Assembly (NCBI RefSeq): GCF_004345705.1
Contig: NZ_SLWV01000009.1
Coordinates: 57,029-121,028 of the forward strand
Direction of reading: 5' to 3'
From: Marinisporobacter balticus
Lineage (GTDB): Bacteria; Bacillota; Clostridia; Peptostreptococcales; Thermotaleaceae
DNA length: 64,000 nt
The notes under the pieces were generated by a model that was not told where the DNA came from, searched no databases, and worked only from the letters and a program-made list of their open reading frames with translations. Shown in pieces: positions 25,993 to 33,275 of the stretch. A program made the translations under genes and the position numbers. Position 1 is the first letter of the stretch; each line of letters starts with the position of its first letter.

Positions 25993-26799
25993 TTAGCAGC
26001 CTGCCTCTTGTTTTATTTCTGTATTATTCTTATCTAAATTCATCAACAACAACAATCCAATAACTACTTCTAAAATGGTATATATAACATATGCTATTAT
26101 ATCACTTTTTAAAACAGTTAATCCTATTATACCTGAAGCATTTAAGCTAGCATGAAAAACAACGCAAAGGAAAATACTTTTTGTATTAACATAAATCCAA
26201 GTTAAGAAACCACTTATACCTATACAGGATAAAATAAAAATAATAAATGAGTATTCAAATTGTCCTGTGCCAGGTATATAAAAAAGTGGAAGATGCCATA
26301 AAGCCCATATCACACCTAGAATAACAGTGGCAATCATAGCATTATATTTTTTTAATAATTCAGGCAAAACTACCCCTCTCCATCCAAATTCTTCAATGCC
26401 ACCAGCAATAATAGAATTAAGAAAAGCTGGTATATATAAATAAAAAGGTTCAATAGGATTATAAACTAAACTTTGATTGTCACAAAAGTATCCTATGGCT
26501 ACTGCCACACCGCCCAAAACCACAGGGGTTAGCACTACCATCAGATGCCATTTATAATTTACTTTTACTTTTAGTACCCGAGAATGAAATTCTTTCTGAT
26601 CACCCTCATCTTTAGTATGAGCTATAGCAACATACGCTGCAACAATTGGTCCACTTCCTCCTACAAACAACAATAGCTGACTCAATGATTGTTCAAGTTG
26701 TAATATATCATTCTGTATAATATAAGCCAATATCCAGTGTGTTGCCCATGTTACAGCAAATGTAAAACTTAAGAATATAACATTTCTTTTTGAATTCAT
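25993..26799 (-). CDS. CPBP-family intramembrane metalloprotease
   Basis: This 268-aa membrane protein has about seven to eight hydrophobic segments. The Abi/CPBP signature is clear: GGIEEFGWRGVVLPEL (EExxWR-like, motif 1), LWHLPLFYI (motif 2) and FHASLNASG (motif 3). These supply the glutamates and histidines of the active site. ATG at 26799 follows AAGGAGGGGG; an earlier ATG would add 11 residues. It is flanked by two transposase relics, so it may be a recent arrival. Roles in the family range from prenyl-protein processing to bacteriocin immunity; none is indicated here. Confidence 0.9.
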   Translation of the reverse strand: MNSKRNVIFLSFTFAVTWATHWILAYIIQNDILQLEQSLSQLLLFVGGSGPIVAAYVAIAHTKDEGDQKEFHSRVLKVKVNYKWHLMVVLTPVVLGGVAVAIGYFCDNQSLVYNPIEPFYLYIPAFLNSIIAGGIEEFGWRGVVLPELLKKYNAMIATVILGVIWALWHLPLFYIPGTGQFEYSFIIFILSCIGISGFLTWIYVNTKSIFLCVVFHASLNASGIIGLTVLKSDIIAYVIYTILEVVIGLLLLMNLDKNNTEIKQEAGC

Positions 26800-26847
26800 A
26801 AGCGCCCCCTCCTTATATAGAAATAATAGCATTTAGCATAACTTTAA

Positions 26848-27111
26848 ATGCTTTATATTGCTTATCTTTATGGTTTTGATCTATTTAAACCTTTACATTC
26901 TTATTGGACTTTTGAAAGATTTATTAAAAATACTCCTAATCAATATTTTTCTAATATTATGCAGAATTTAGTTTTGCTTGTTAAAGATTTAGGCTTTATT
27001 GATAATTCTTTTGTATCAGCAGATGCTACTCCGGTCTTTGCTAATACTAAATTTAATAATCCAAAATCATTTACTGATATAACATGCCATTTTTGTTTTT
27101 CCAATCAATAA
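26848..27111 (+). pseudogene. Transposase relic (IS1182-like, N-terminal part)
   Basis: The 87-codon frame contains HSYWTFERFIKNTPNQYFSN and FIDNSFVSADATPVFANTKF followed by NNPKSF. The SADATPxFANTKxNNPKSF block is typical of a clostridial IS1182-type transposase. Reading breaks at about 27080, and the catalytic domain is missing or scrambled. Confidence 0.75.
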
Positions 27112-27561
27112 CTACTACCAATGGTCTGTTTCCATAAAATTTAATTTCACCTATTGGGTGACAAAAAAATAAAAAGAAAGTTCCTAAGAAGTTACGAATA
27201 TCGTAATCGTGATAATTGGGAAATTAAAGTGAAACACGAATTTAAATGTGCTTAAAATTTCAGTTTTTCAAGGTACCTAGGATACGTGTAACTACTTATT
27301 TTGTTATAATTATCCTTTATAGGAATAATAACTATATATAGATAAAAATATCAAATATATCTAAAATTATGTTTCTACGTTCATGGAAAATATATCAATA
27401 ATTTTCCTGTATCGTATATCTTGACAGAGTATGTATACGATTTATCACAATATTTATTATTGAACCCTATTTATTTTAAAATAAACTTATCTATAGTTTA
27501 TCCAAAAATTTTATTAGATTCAATAAAATAATAGAAAAATTCTTATCATTTTGTATATACA
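27112..27561. other. AT-rich intergenic stretch, decayed sequence
   Basis: No credible gene is seen. Short coding-like scraps (for example SYEYRNRDNWEIKVKHEFKC at about 27190-27250) may be further debris of the adjacent transposase. The rest is AT-rich without recognisable RNA or repeats. Confidence 0.4.
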
Positions 27562-27597
27562 AATAAGGATGTGTGAAAATTTTACACTTCCTTATTT
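27562..27597 (-). terminator. Hairpin at the end of the 57-aa gene
   Basis: AATAAGGATGTGTGAAA and its complement TTTTACACTTCCTTATT form a stem overlapping the stop codon of the small minus-strand gene. The T-rich run that follows (TTTGTATATA) is modest. Confidence 0.6.
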
Positions 27598-27765
27598 TAT
27601 ATCATTGTCTAACTGGTTTTTTAAATCGTCTGAAGGAACGATTCCTGGATCTTCTCCATAAAGTACATTCTCTGGCATTTTACTAATTAATCCTACGTTT
27701 GATTCCCTCTTTTTAGATTCTTTTCTGGTCAGATTTCTAAAAATCCTATTTATAAATTCATTCAT
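27592..27765 (-). CDS. Small hypothetical protein (57 aa)
   Basis: ATG at 27765 follows AAGGAGGTTACTTGG. The product starts MNEFINRIFRNLTRKESKKR, contains SKMPENVLYGEDPGIVPSDD and ends LKNQLDNDIK. It is hydrophilic, with a basic N-terminal helix and an acidic tail. The strong ribosome site and a terminator at its end support a real gene. Family not recognised; it is divergent from the spore-coat pair. Confidence 0.6.
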   Translation of the reverse strand: MNEFINRIFRNLTRKESKKRESNVGLISKMPENVLYGEDPGIVPSDDLKNQLDNDIK

Positions 27766-27961
27766 CCAAGTAACCTCCTTAAATATATTTATACTTGCTT
27801 TTAGTTTTCCCTATCTTCCTTTACTTATAAATATATTTTTAAAAAATTTTATTCATTCCTTCATTCTTACAATTATTGTATGTAATACTTTTTATTATAA
27901 TTCACATACTAATCAAGTAAACAAATAATAAACTATATGTTACAAAGGAGGAATATTTACA

Positions 27962-28171
27962 ATGCCAATGAACACGAAAGCACAGCTAGATGCACCTAAT
28001 TTAAAAGTTTTAGAAGATCAATTGAATTATGAATGCATGATGAATAAAAAGTTAATCCAATACGCTGAATATTGTACAGACCCACAGCTTAAAAATGTTT
28101 GTCAGCAAGGTGGACAAAAGCATAACCAAAACTTCAATAATTTATTAAATTATTTGAATTCTCATCAATAA
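27962..28171 (+). CDS. Small spore coat-like protein
   Basis: This 69-aa helical protein (LKVLEDQLNYECMMNKKLIQ, then YAEYCTDPQLKNVCQQGG) resembles the short partners found beside CotF-type coat proteins in Clostridia. ATG at 27962 follows AAAGGAGGAATATTTACA. A CotF-like gene is 38 bp downstream. Expression in the mother cell late in sporulation is expected from the family; I could not define the sigma factor site with certainty. Confidence 0.75.
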   Translation: MPMNTKAQLDAPNLKVLEDQLNYECMMNKKLIQYAEYCTDPQLKNVCQQGGQKHNQNFNNLLNYLNSHQ

Positions 28172-28209
28172 TTTACCCTATATTTTCATATCCTAAAGGA
28201 GGTATTTCA

Positions 28210-28488
28210 GTGGCACACCAAGCAAGCTTTACAGAAAAAGAATTGATGAATGACTTGTTAATGTCTGAAAAACAGGTTTCATCTGCTTACACAGTAGGTA
28301 TTACTGAATCATCTTGTTCTAATTTAAGAAACCTATTATTACAATGTGAACAAAATGTATTGTCTAATCAAGAAAATATCTTTCAATCTATGAATCAAAG
28401 AGGTTGGTACCAAGTAAAAAAAGCACCTGCTCAAGATGTACAAAGTGCTAAGGATAAATATAACCAAATGAAGAGTGAATTAAAATAA
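28210..28488 (+). CDS. CotF-family spore coat protein
   Basis: This 92-aa protein starts at GTG 28210 behind AAAGGAGGTATTTCA. It shows the CotF-like helical pattern: TEKELMNDLLMSEKQVSSAY, the ITESSCSNLRNLLLQCEQNV segment, and a C-terminal GWYQVKKAPAQDV. Its place after a small coat-like partner and before a strong terminator makes a two-gene sporulation operon, which is direct evidence that the organism forms spores. Confidence 0.88.
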   Translation: MAHQASFTEKELMNDLLMSEKQVSSAYTVGITESSCSNLRNLLLQCEQNVLSNQENIFQSMNQRGWYQVKKAPAQDVQSAKDKYNQMKSELK

Positions 28489-28495
28489 AAAAAAT

Positions 28496-28528
28496 AAGAG
28501 AATCGCTTTTACCGCGATTCTCTTTTAT
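28496..28528. terminator. Bidirectional terminator between cotF-like and groEL
   Basis: AAGAGAATCGC (28496-28506) pairs with GCGATTCTCTT (28514-28524), with TTATT on one side and an A-run on the other. It serves the convergent coat and groESL operons. Confidence 0.9.
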
Positions 28529-28533
28529 TATGC

Positions 28534-30165
28534 TTACATCATACCTGGCATTCCGCCACCCATTGGAGGCATTCCTGGCATCGAACCTTCTTCTTTAATA
28601 TCTGCAACAGCAGCTTCAGTTGTAAGTAGCATAGCTGATACAGAGGCAGCATTTTGTAGTGCTGAACGTGTAACTTTTGTTGGGTCAACAATACCCGCTT
28701 CAATCATGTTTACATATTTTTCGTTTAGTGCATCAAAACCGATACCAATTTCGCTGTTTCTAACCTTCTCTACGATCACTGATCCTTCTAATCCTGCATT
28801 TTCAGCAATTTGTCTTACTGGCTCTTCAAGGGCACGTCTAATGATCACTGCACCCGTTTTTTCATCTCCATGTAATGTAGCAATTAAATTTTCCACAGCC
28901 CCAATTGTATTGATCAGTGCTGTACCACCACCTGCTACAATACCTTCTTCTACAGCAGCGCGTGTCGCATTTAATGCATCTTCAATCCTTAATTTTCTTT
29001 CTTTTAATTCTGTCTCAGTTGCTGCACCTACTTCTATTACTGCAACACCTCCAGAAAGTTTTGCAAGTCTTTCTTGTAATTTTTCTCTATCAAAATCAGA
29101 AGTTGTTTCTTCTATTTGCGCTTTAATTTGTCTTACACGGTCTTGAATGCCTTGTGGTTCTCCTCCGCCATTGACGATGGTTGTATTGTCTTTATCGATT
29201 TTAACAGAATTTGCACGACCTAGCATATCTAAAGTAGTTTCCTTAATATCTAGCCCTAGTTCTTCAGAAATTACTGTACCGCCTGTAAGAATTGCAATAT
29301 CTTGAAGCATTGCTTTTCTTCGATCTCCAAATCCTGGTGCTTTTACAGCTACACATTCAAAAGTTCCTCTTAATTTATTTACAACAAGTGTTGCTAATGC
29401 TTCACCTTCTAAATCTTCTGCAATGATTAATAATTTTTTACCTTGTTGTACAATTTGCTCTAAAACTGGAAGAATTTCTTGAATATTGCTAATTTTTTTA
29501 TCAGTAATTAAAATATATGGATTTTCAAGCAATGCTTCCATTTTTTCTGCATCTGTTACCATGTAAGGAGATACATATCCTCTATCAAATTGCATACCTT
29601 CTACCACATCTAATGTCGTTCCCATTGTTTTAGATTCTTCAACAGTGATTACACCATCTTTTCCTACTTTTTCCATAGCTTCCGCAATTAAATTCCCGAT
29701 TGTTTCATCTGATGCAGAAATAGACGCAACCTGTGCAATGGCTTCTTTACTTTCAATTGTTTTAGAAATCTTTTTAATCTCGTCTACTGCAACATCTACA
29801 GATCTTTGAATACCTTTTTTAAGAATCATTGGATTTGCACCCGCTGCAACATTTTTAAGACCTTCTCGAATGATTGCTTGCGCTAATAATGTTGCTGTAG
29901 TTGTACCATCTCCTGCAACATCATTTGTTTTTGTAGCCACTTCTTTTACAAGCTGTGCACCCATGTTTTCATAAGCATCTTCTAGCTCAATTTCGCGAGC
30001 AATCGTAACCCCATCATTTGTAATAAGTGGTGAACCGAATTTTTTATCTAAAATAACATTTCTTCCCTTTGGTCCTAATGTTACTTTTACTGTATCTGCT
30101 AATTTATTCACACCTGTTTCTAACTTTCGGCGTGCATCTTCACAAAATTTAATTTCCTTTGCCAT
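28534..30165 (-). CDS. groEL: 60-kDa chaperonin GroEL
   Basis: GroEL is the ATP-driven folding chamber acting with GroES. It has 543 aa, standard length. Visible motifs are KVTLGPKGRNVILDKKFGSP, TNDVAGDGTTTATLLAQ, AAVEEGIVAGGGTALI and the C-terminal Gly-Met repeat (PGMPPMGGGMPGMM). It lies 35 bp downstream of groES in an operon controlled by CIRCE. Confidence 0.98.
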   Translation of the reverse strand: MAKEIKFCEDARRKLETGVNKLADTVKVTLGPKGRNVILDKKFGSPLITNDGVTIAREIELEDAYENMGAQLVKEVATKTNDVAGDGTTTATLLAQAIIREGLKNVAAGANPMILKKGIQRSVDVAVDEIKKISKTIESKEAIAQVASISASDETIGNLIAEAMEKVGKDGVITVEESKTMGTTLDVVEGMQFDRGYVSPYMVTDAEKMEALLENPYILITDKKISNIQEILPVLEQIVQQGKKLLIIAEDLEGEALATLVVNKLRGTFECVAVKAPGFGDRRKAMLQDIAILTGGTVISEELGLDIKETTLDMLGRANSVKIDKDNTTIVNGGGEPQGIQDRVRQIKAQIEETTSDFDREKLQERLAKLSGGVAVIEVGAATETELKERKLRIEDALNATRAAVEEGIVAGGGTALINTIGAVENLIATLHGDEKTGAVIIRRALEEPVRQIAENAGLEGSVIVEKVRNSEIGIGFDALNEKYVNMIEAGIVDPTKVTRSALQNAASVSAMLLTTEAAVADIKEEGSMPGMPPMGGGMPGMM

Positions 30166-30200
30166 TTTTAATTACCTCCCAATTATGTATGATTATTTTA

Positions 30201-30488
30201 TTATTCAACAATCGCTAAAATATCACTTTGCTTTAAAATTGTGTATTCAATTCCATCATATTTCACTTCTGTTCCTGCATATTTTGAGAATATTACCTTA
30301 TCGCCCACTGTTACTTCCATTTTTACTTCTTTTCCATCTACCATACCACCTGGTCCAATTGCTACTACTTGAGCCATTTGTGGTTGTTCTTTTGCTTGTG
30401 TTGGAAGGACAATACCACTCTTTGTCTTTTCCTCTGCTTCTAGTTTCTTAATTACAACTCTGTCGCCTAACGGTTTAATATTATTCAT
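30201..30488 (-). CDS. groES: 10-kDa co-chaperonin GroES
   Basis: GroES forms the lid of the GroEL chamber. It has 95 aa. It shows NIKPLGDRVVIKKLEAEEKT and a mobile loop with SGIVLPTQAKEQPQ. ATG at 30488 follows AAGGAGGG. It is first in the groESL operon, about 50 bp downstream of the CIRCE operator. Confidence 0.97.
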   Translation of the reverse strand: MNNIKPLGDRVVIKKLEAEEKTKSGIVLPTQAKEQPQMAQVVAIGPGGMVDGKEVKMEVTVGDKVIFSKYAGTEVKYDGIEYTILKQSDILAIVE

Positions 30489-30538
30489 TAGAAACCCTCC
30501 TTGAAATATATATTTAATTTACAATCTTCTTAACATTG

Positions 30539-30565
30539 TTAGCACTCACCACTGTCGAGTGCTAA
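30539..30565. promoter_or_regulatory. CIRCE operator (HrcA binding site)
   Basis: TTAGCACTC-N9-GAGTGCTAA is an exact match to the CIRCE consensus. It lies in the groES leader, so HrcA should repress groESL until heat stress. Confidence 0.97.
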
Positions 30566-30944
30566 CTATAATTTATTACATCTATATCTATTAGGCAAAC
30601 TTGATTTTGCCACATTTATGCGCTATATTTTTCATTTTTACCAATTATTTAACATTTTATTCAATTTTCTTATAAAAACTATCTATTTCTATGCTTTTCT
30701 TCAATTTCCTTTCTATTTACATATATATATGTGTTTTATCAAAATATACTATTCATAAAATATATAAAATAGGATAAACGCTTATACATGTTGTGCTTAA
30801 TTCAGTCGCATATTACAACGATGAATCATGAAATAAAATTTTCTTACCCCTTCTTGCTAAAAGTTCTTCCATTAAGTACCTAAAGGAATATTATATGCTA
30901 TATAGAATACTTATACCATAAAAAATTTATAGGAGGCTATTTCA
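30566..30944. other. Intergenic region between groESL and a small gene
   Basis: It holds the groESL promoter on the minus strand (a likely TTGCCT-N17-TAAATT just upstream of CIRCE). Otherwise it is AT-rich sequence with no gene, repeat or structured RNA that I can support. Confidence 0.45.
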
Positions 30945-31166
30945 ATGCAAAATCCCAGTAAAATTATGGACTTTATCATTCAAAAAAAATTCAAAGAAAT
31001 ATTACATGCAACTCGGCAAGGAAAATTGTACAATTTTAAGGATGAGTTAAAAAAAGAACTTGAAACTATATTAAGCAAACTAAATAATCTAGATCACAAA
31101 AAAGAAATAGTAGCTCTTTTGCAGGAAATAAATAATCAACAGTCTATAAAGGACTGGATGAATTAG
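30945..31166 (+). CDS. Small hypothetical protein (73 aa)
   Basis: ATG at 30945 follows TAGGAGGCTATTTCA. The 73-aa product is charged and helical (KIMDFIIQKKFKEILHATRQ, then ELKKELETILSKLNNLDHKK) and may form a coiled coil. No known family is recognised. The strong ribosome site supports translation. Confidence 0.55.
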   Translation: MQNPSKIMDFIIQKKFKEILHATRQGKLYNFKDELKKELETILSKLNNLDHKKEIVALLQEINNQQSIKDWMN

Positions 31167-31211
31167 ATCCATGTATTTCGAATATTTCCTTTAATATAGA
31201 AAGCTTTTATG

Positions 31212-31820
31212 TTATAAAATACCTGTTGGACTATTTTTGTAGTATACGTCTTTTCTAACTTTATTAGTAAACCAATCAGGTAAATCCGCACGGTTTTTAT
31301 AATAAAAGTAAGGTTTTATTAAATCTATTCTTGCTTTATTCGCACACCATTTCTCAGGATAATCTTTTAAAAAAATTATCAAATGATCTGGCTTTGTTTG
31401 AAGTGTTTTCTTTTTCCCAAAACACTTCCCTTTAATAATTCCATCTTTTATCCATCTATAGATTAAACCTGGATTTTTATTTAATAGATATCCTATATCT
31501 CCAGTAGTTAAAAATTCACCATTAGCAATCCTCTCAGGCCCCAATTTCAATTCAATTGCTTTTTTCTTTATCGAAAGGATGCTTCTATTTAGTTCCTTTG
31601 CTATATCATCAGCAGGTTTTTTTCCCCATTTATCTACCAAAAAATTAATTTCATTTTCTATCCAATGCTTCATTTCTGTTGTTAATCCCAATCTTTTTGC
31701 TTTTTTAAAAACAGAATCTTTCGTTCTATTTAAATTCGCACCAATCGCAATAATACTTTTTCTAGAATAATTAAAAATTAAATAATTGGTCTCTTCTTTC
31801 GTCCATCTTTTGTATATCAT
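31212..31820 (-). CDS. Putative DNA-binding protein with repeated SANT/GcrA-like motifs
   Basis: This 202-aa protein starts WTKEETNYLIFNYSRKSIIA then IGANLNRTKDSVFKKAKRLG, a Myb/SANT or GcrA-like helix-turn-helix. A second related copy follows (WIENEINFLVDKWGKKPADD, then IAKELNRSILSIKKKAIELK). A third segment (about 105-135, FLTTGDIGYLLNKNPGLIYR) resembles a MerR/excisionase helix pair. Such proteins are frequent in phage and plasmid regions. ATG at 31820 follows AGGAGGCATTAAGG. A sigma-A promoter and a strong terminator lie upstream, suggesting attenuated expression. Its target is unknown. Confidence 0.7.
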   Translation of the reverse strand: MIYKRWTKEETNYLIFNYSRKSIIAIGANLNRTKDSVFKKAKRLGLTTEMKHWIENEINFLVDKWGKKPADDIAKELNRSILSIKKKAIELKLGPERIANGEFLTTGDIGYLLNKNPGLIYRWIKDGIIKGKCFGKKKTLQTKPDHLIIFLKDYPEKWCANKARIDLIKPYFYYKNRADLPDWFTNKVRKDVYYKNSPTGIL

Positions 31821-31906
31821 CCTTAATGCCTCCTATTTATTTAATACCAATATGGATTCTAAGTTATTGCATTTTTCGTATTCTAAAAATAAGAAGTAAA
31901 TAAAAA

Positions 31907-31947
31907 TGGCCCATAACAAAAGACAGTACGTCTTTTATTATGGGCCA
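31907..31947 (-). terminator. Long terminator/attenuator hairpin in the leader of the SANT-like gene
   Basis: An 18-bp stem (31907-31924 with 31930-31947) has a five-base loop and is followed on the minus strand by TTTTTATTT. One position pairs as a U-G wobble on the minus-strand RNA but would be a C-A mismatch on the plus strand, so it works leftward. It lies about 87 bp upstream of the 31820 start and downstream of a consensus promoter. Confidence 0.8.
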
Positions 31948-32122
31948 CTTAAATTGCAAATAAGTATTTGATTTAAATAGTTCTTCCATAACCTACCCTA
32001 TAAAATTTTTATTGTATCATAATATAATTTTTAATATAAAAACAGTTTATATATTTTAATATATCTGCTTTTATTTATTAAAATTTTTCTCTATATAAAA
32101 TGCAATTTAGGAATCTATACAA

Positions 32123-32150
32123 ATTATATCATTTTTGTTTATTTTGTCAA
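32123..32150 (-). promoter_or_regulatory. Consensus sigma-A promoter on the minus strand
   Basis: TTGACA (32150-32145), a 16-base spacer and TATAAT (32128-32123) form a near-ideal vegetative promoter. Transcription would run left through about 170 nt of AT-rich leader into the hairpin at 31907-31947 and, on readthrough, into the SANT-like gene. No gene lies in the leader apart from a doubtful 41-codon frame. Confidence 0.8.
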
Positions 32151-32239
32151 TAGCGCTGATTTCTCTAGCAAGAGTTCATCTTTCTCCCTTATTATTGTCA
32201 TCAGAAACAAATACATTAAAAATAAATAAGTCTATACGA

Positions 32240-33016
32240 TTAATTCGTAACATGTACGATAATTCTTTCATATTTTTCTTTTGGACATATTTCTATTTTT
32301 TTAATTGTCACATTTCTATTGATCAAATCAGCGATTTGCTTTTCAATATCTACTTTTGTATGTTCATATACAGTTTTTCTTATTATTTCTATCGCTTTAA
32401 AATTTTCTCCAGCTAACAGTAAATTTTCTTCAATAGCCGTTAAATTTTCTTTGGATAGTATTTCTATTTCTTTTCCTTTTATAAAAACTTGAATTATTTT
32501 AGCGCCTTTTCCTGTAACTTTTTTTAAATATCTTGAATATACGTTTCGAATTTCAAGTTCTAATTCACTTTTTTTATCATCTGTTAAAATAAACTGTCTG
32601 TTTATTACTAATAAATTTTCACTACATTCTAATTCTTCACTTACGATATCTTTTAAGGATTTTACCAATGCATCCACATCAATAGGTTTTATTAAATATT
32701 TTTCAATTTTTAAATCTACAGTCTCTAAAATTGTTTTTGAATCTGATAATGCTGAAGTAATAATGCAAGGACACTTATAACCATCATTTCTAATTTTTCT
32801 CAGCATTTCAATACCGCTCATATCTGGCATTATTAAGTCGGTTATAATAATATCCGGTTTATATTCAATAAATTTTTTAATTCCATCCTCTCCATTTTCT
32901 GCCAAAACCACTTTCCCAACTCTTTTTTTTAAAAATCTAAAAACTTGATTTTTAGTAATACGCTCGTCTTCTACATATAATATTTTGATATTTTGTAATA
33001 TATTTAAATCTTCCAA
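32240..33016 (-). CDS. Response regulator with C-terminal MpsC/DUF2294-like domain
   Basis: This 258-aa protein has two parts. Residues about 8-125 form a CheY-like receiver: YVEDERITKNQV supplies the acidic pocket, IIITDLIMPDMSG the phospho-acceptor Asp, ITSALSD the Thr/Ser and KYLIKPID the Lys. Residues about 135-255 match DUF2294, now linked to MpsC: ELEIRNVYSRYLKKVTGKGA, ENLLLAGENFKAIEIIRKTV and IVHV at the end. I prefer TTG at 33016, seven bases after AGGAGG, over ATG at 33022, which overlaps the site. No DNA-binding domain is present. The cognate kinase is not adjacent. The receiver call is certain; the second domain is fairly sure. Confidence 0.85.
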   Translation of the reverse strand: MEDLNILQNIKILYVEDERITKNQVFRFLKKRVGKVVLAENGEDGIKKFIEYKPDIIITDLIMPDMSGIEMLRKIRNDGYKCPCIITSALSDSKTILETVDLKIEKYLIKPIDVDALVKSLKDIVSEELECSENLLVINRQFILTDDKKSELELEIRNVYSRYLKKVTGKGAKIIQVFIKGKEIEILSKENLTAIEENLLLAGENFKAIEIIRKTVYEHTKVDIEKQIADLINRNVTIKKIEICPKEKYERIIVHVTN

Positions 33017-33275
33017 AATCATCCCTCCTTTAAATCTATAAGGAAACTTAAAATGATTATTTTTCCCGTATTGTGGTACATTAAGTTCATATTTCCTTGC
33101 ATCTTTTTCTTAACTATATTCTTTATGATCAATAAATCCTTTAAATTTATATTTATATATTTTTCTCTATCAAACTATACATTTTATTTGTATTCGCTTT
33201 TAATCGCTTTAATTTTTCGTTCAAAAAAATGCTCACCTCTTTCATTCAGTTCATCTATAAGCCTTGGTATATTTT

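Noticed and set aside
28706..29146. 146-codon frame opposite groEL
   Set aside because: Antisense to a highly conserved gene, low-complexity Ser/Ala composition, no ribosome site; a coding shadow.
31800..32020. 41-codon frame (MEELFKSNTYLQFKWPIIKD) spanning the hairpin at 31907-31947
   Set aside because: Poor ribosome site, and it would have to be translated through a strong terminator.
33020..33275. Possible Spo0E-like short peptide on the minus strand (LNEKLKRLKANTNKMYSLIE)
   Set aside because: Only 23 codons from a TTG start, lacks the SxxLD Spo0E motif, and the continuation needs a frameshift.
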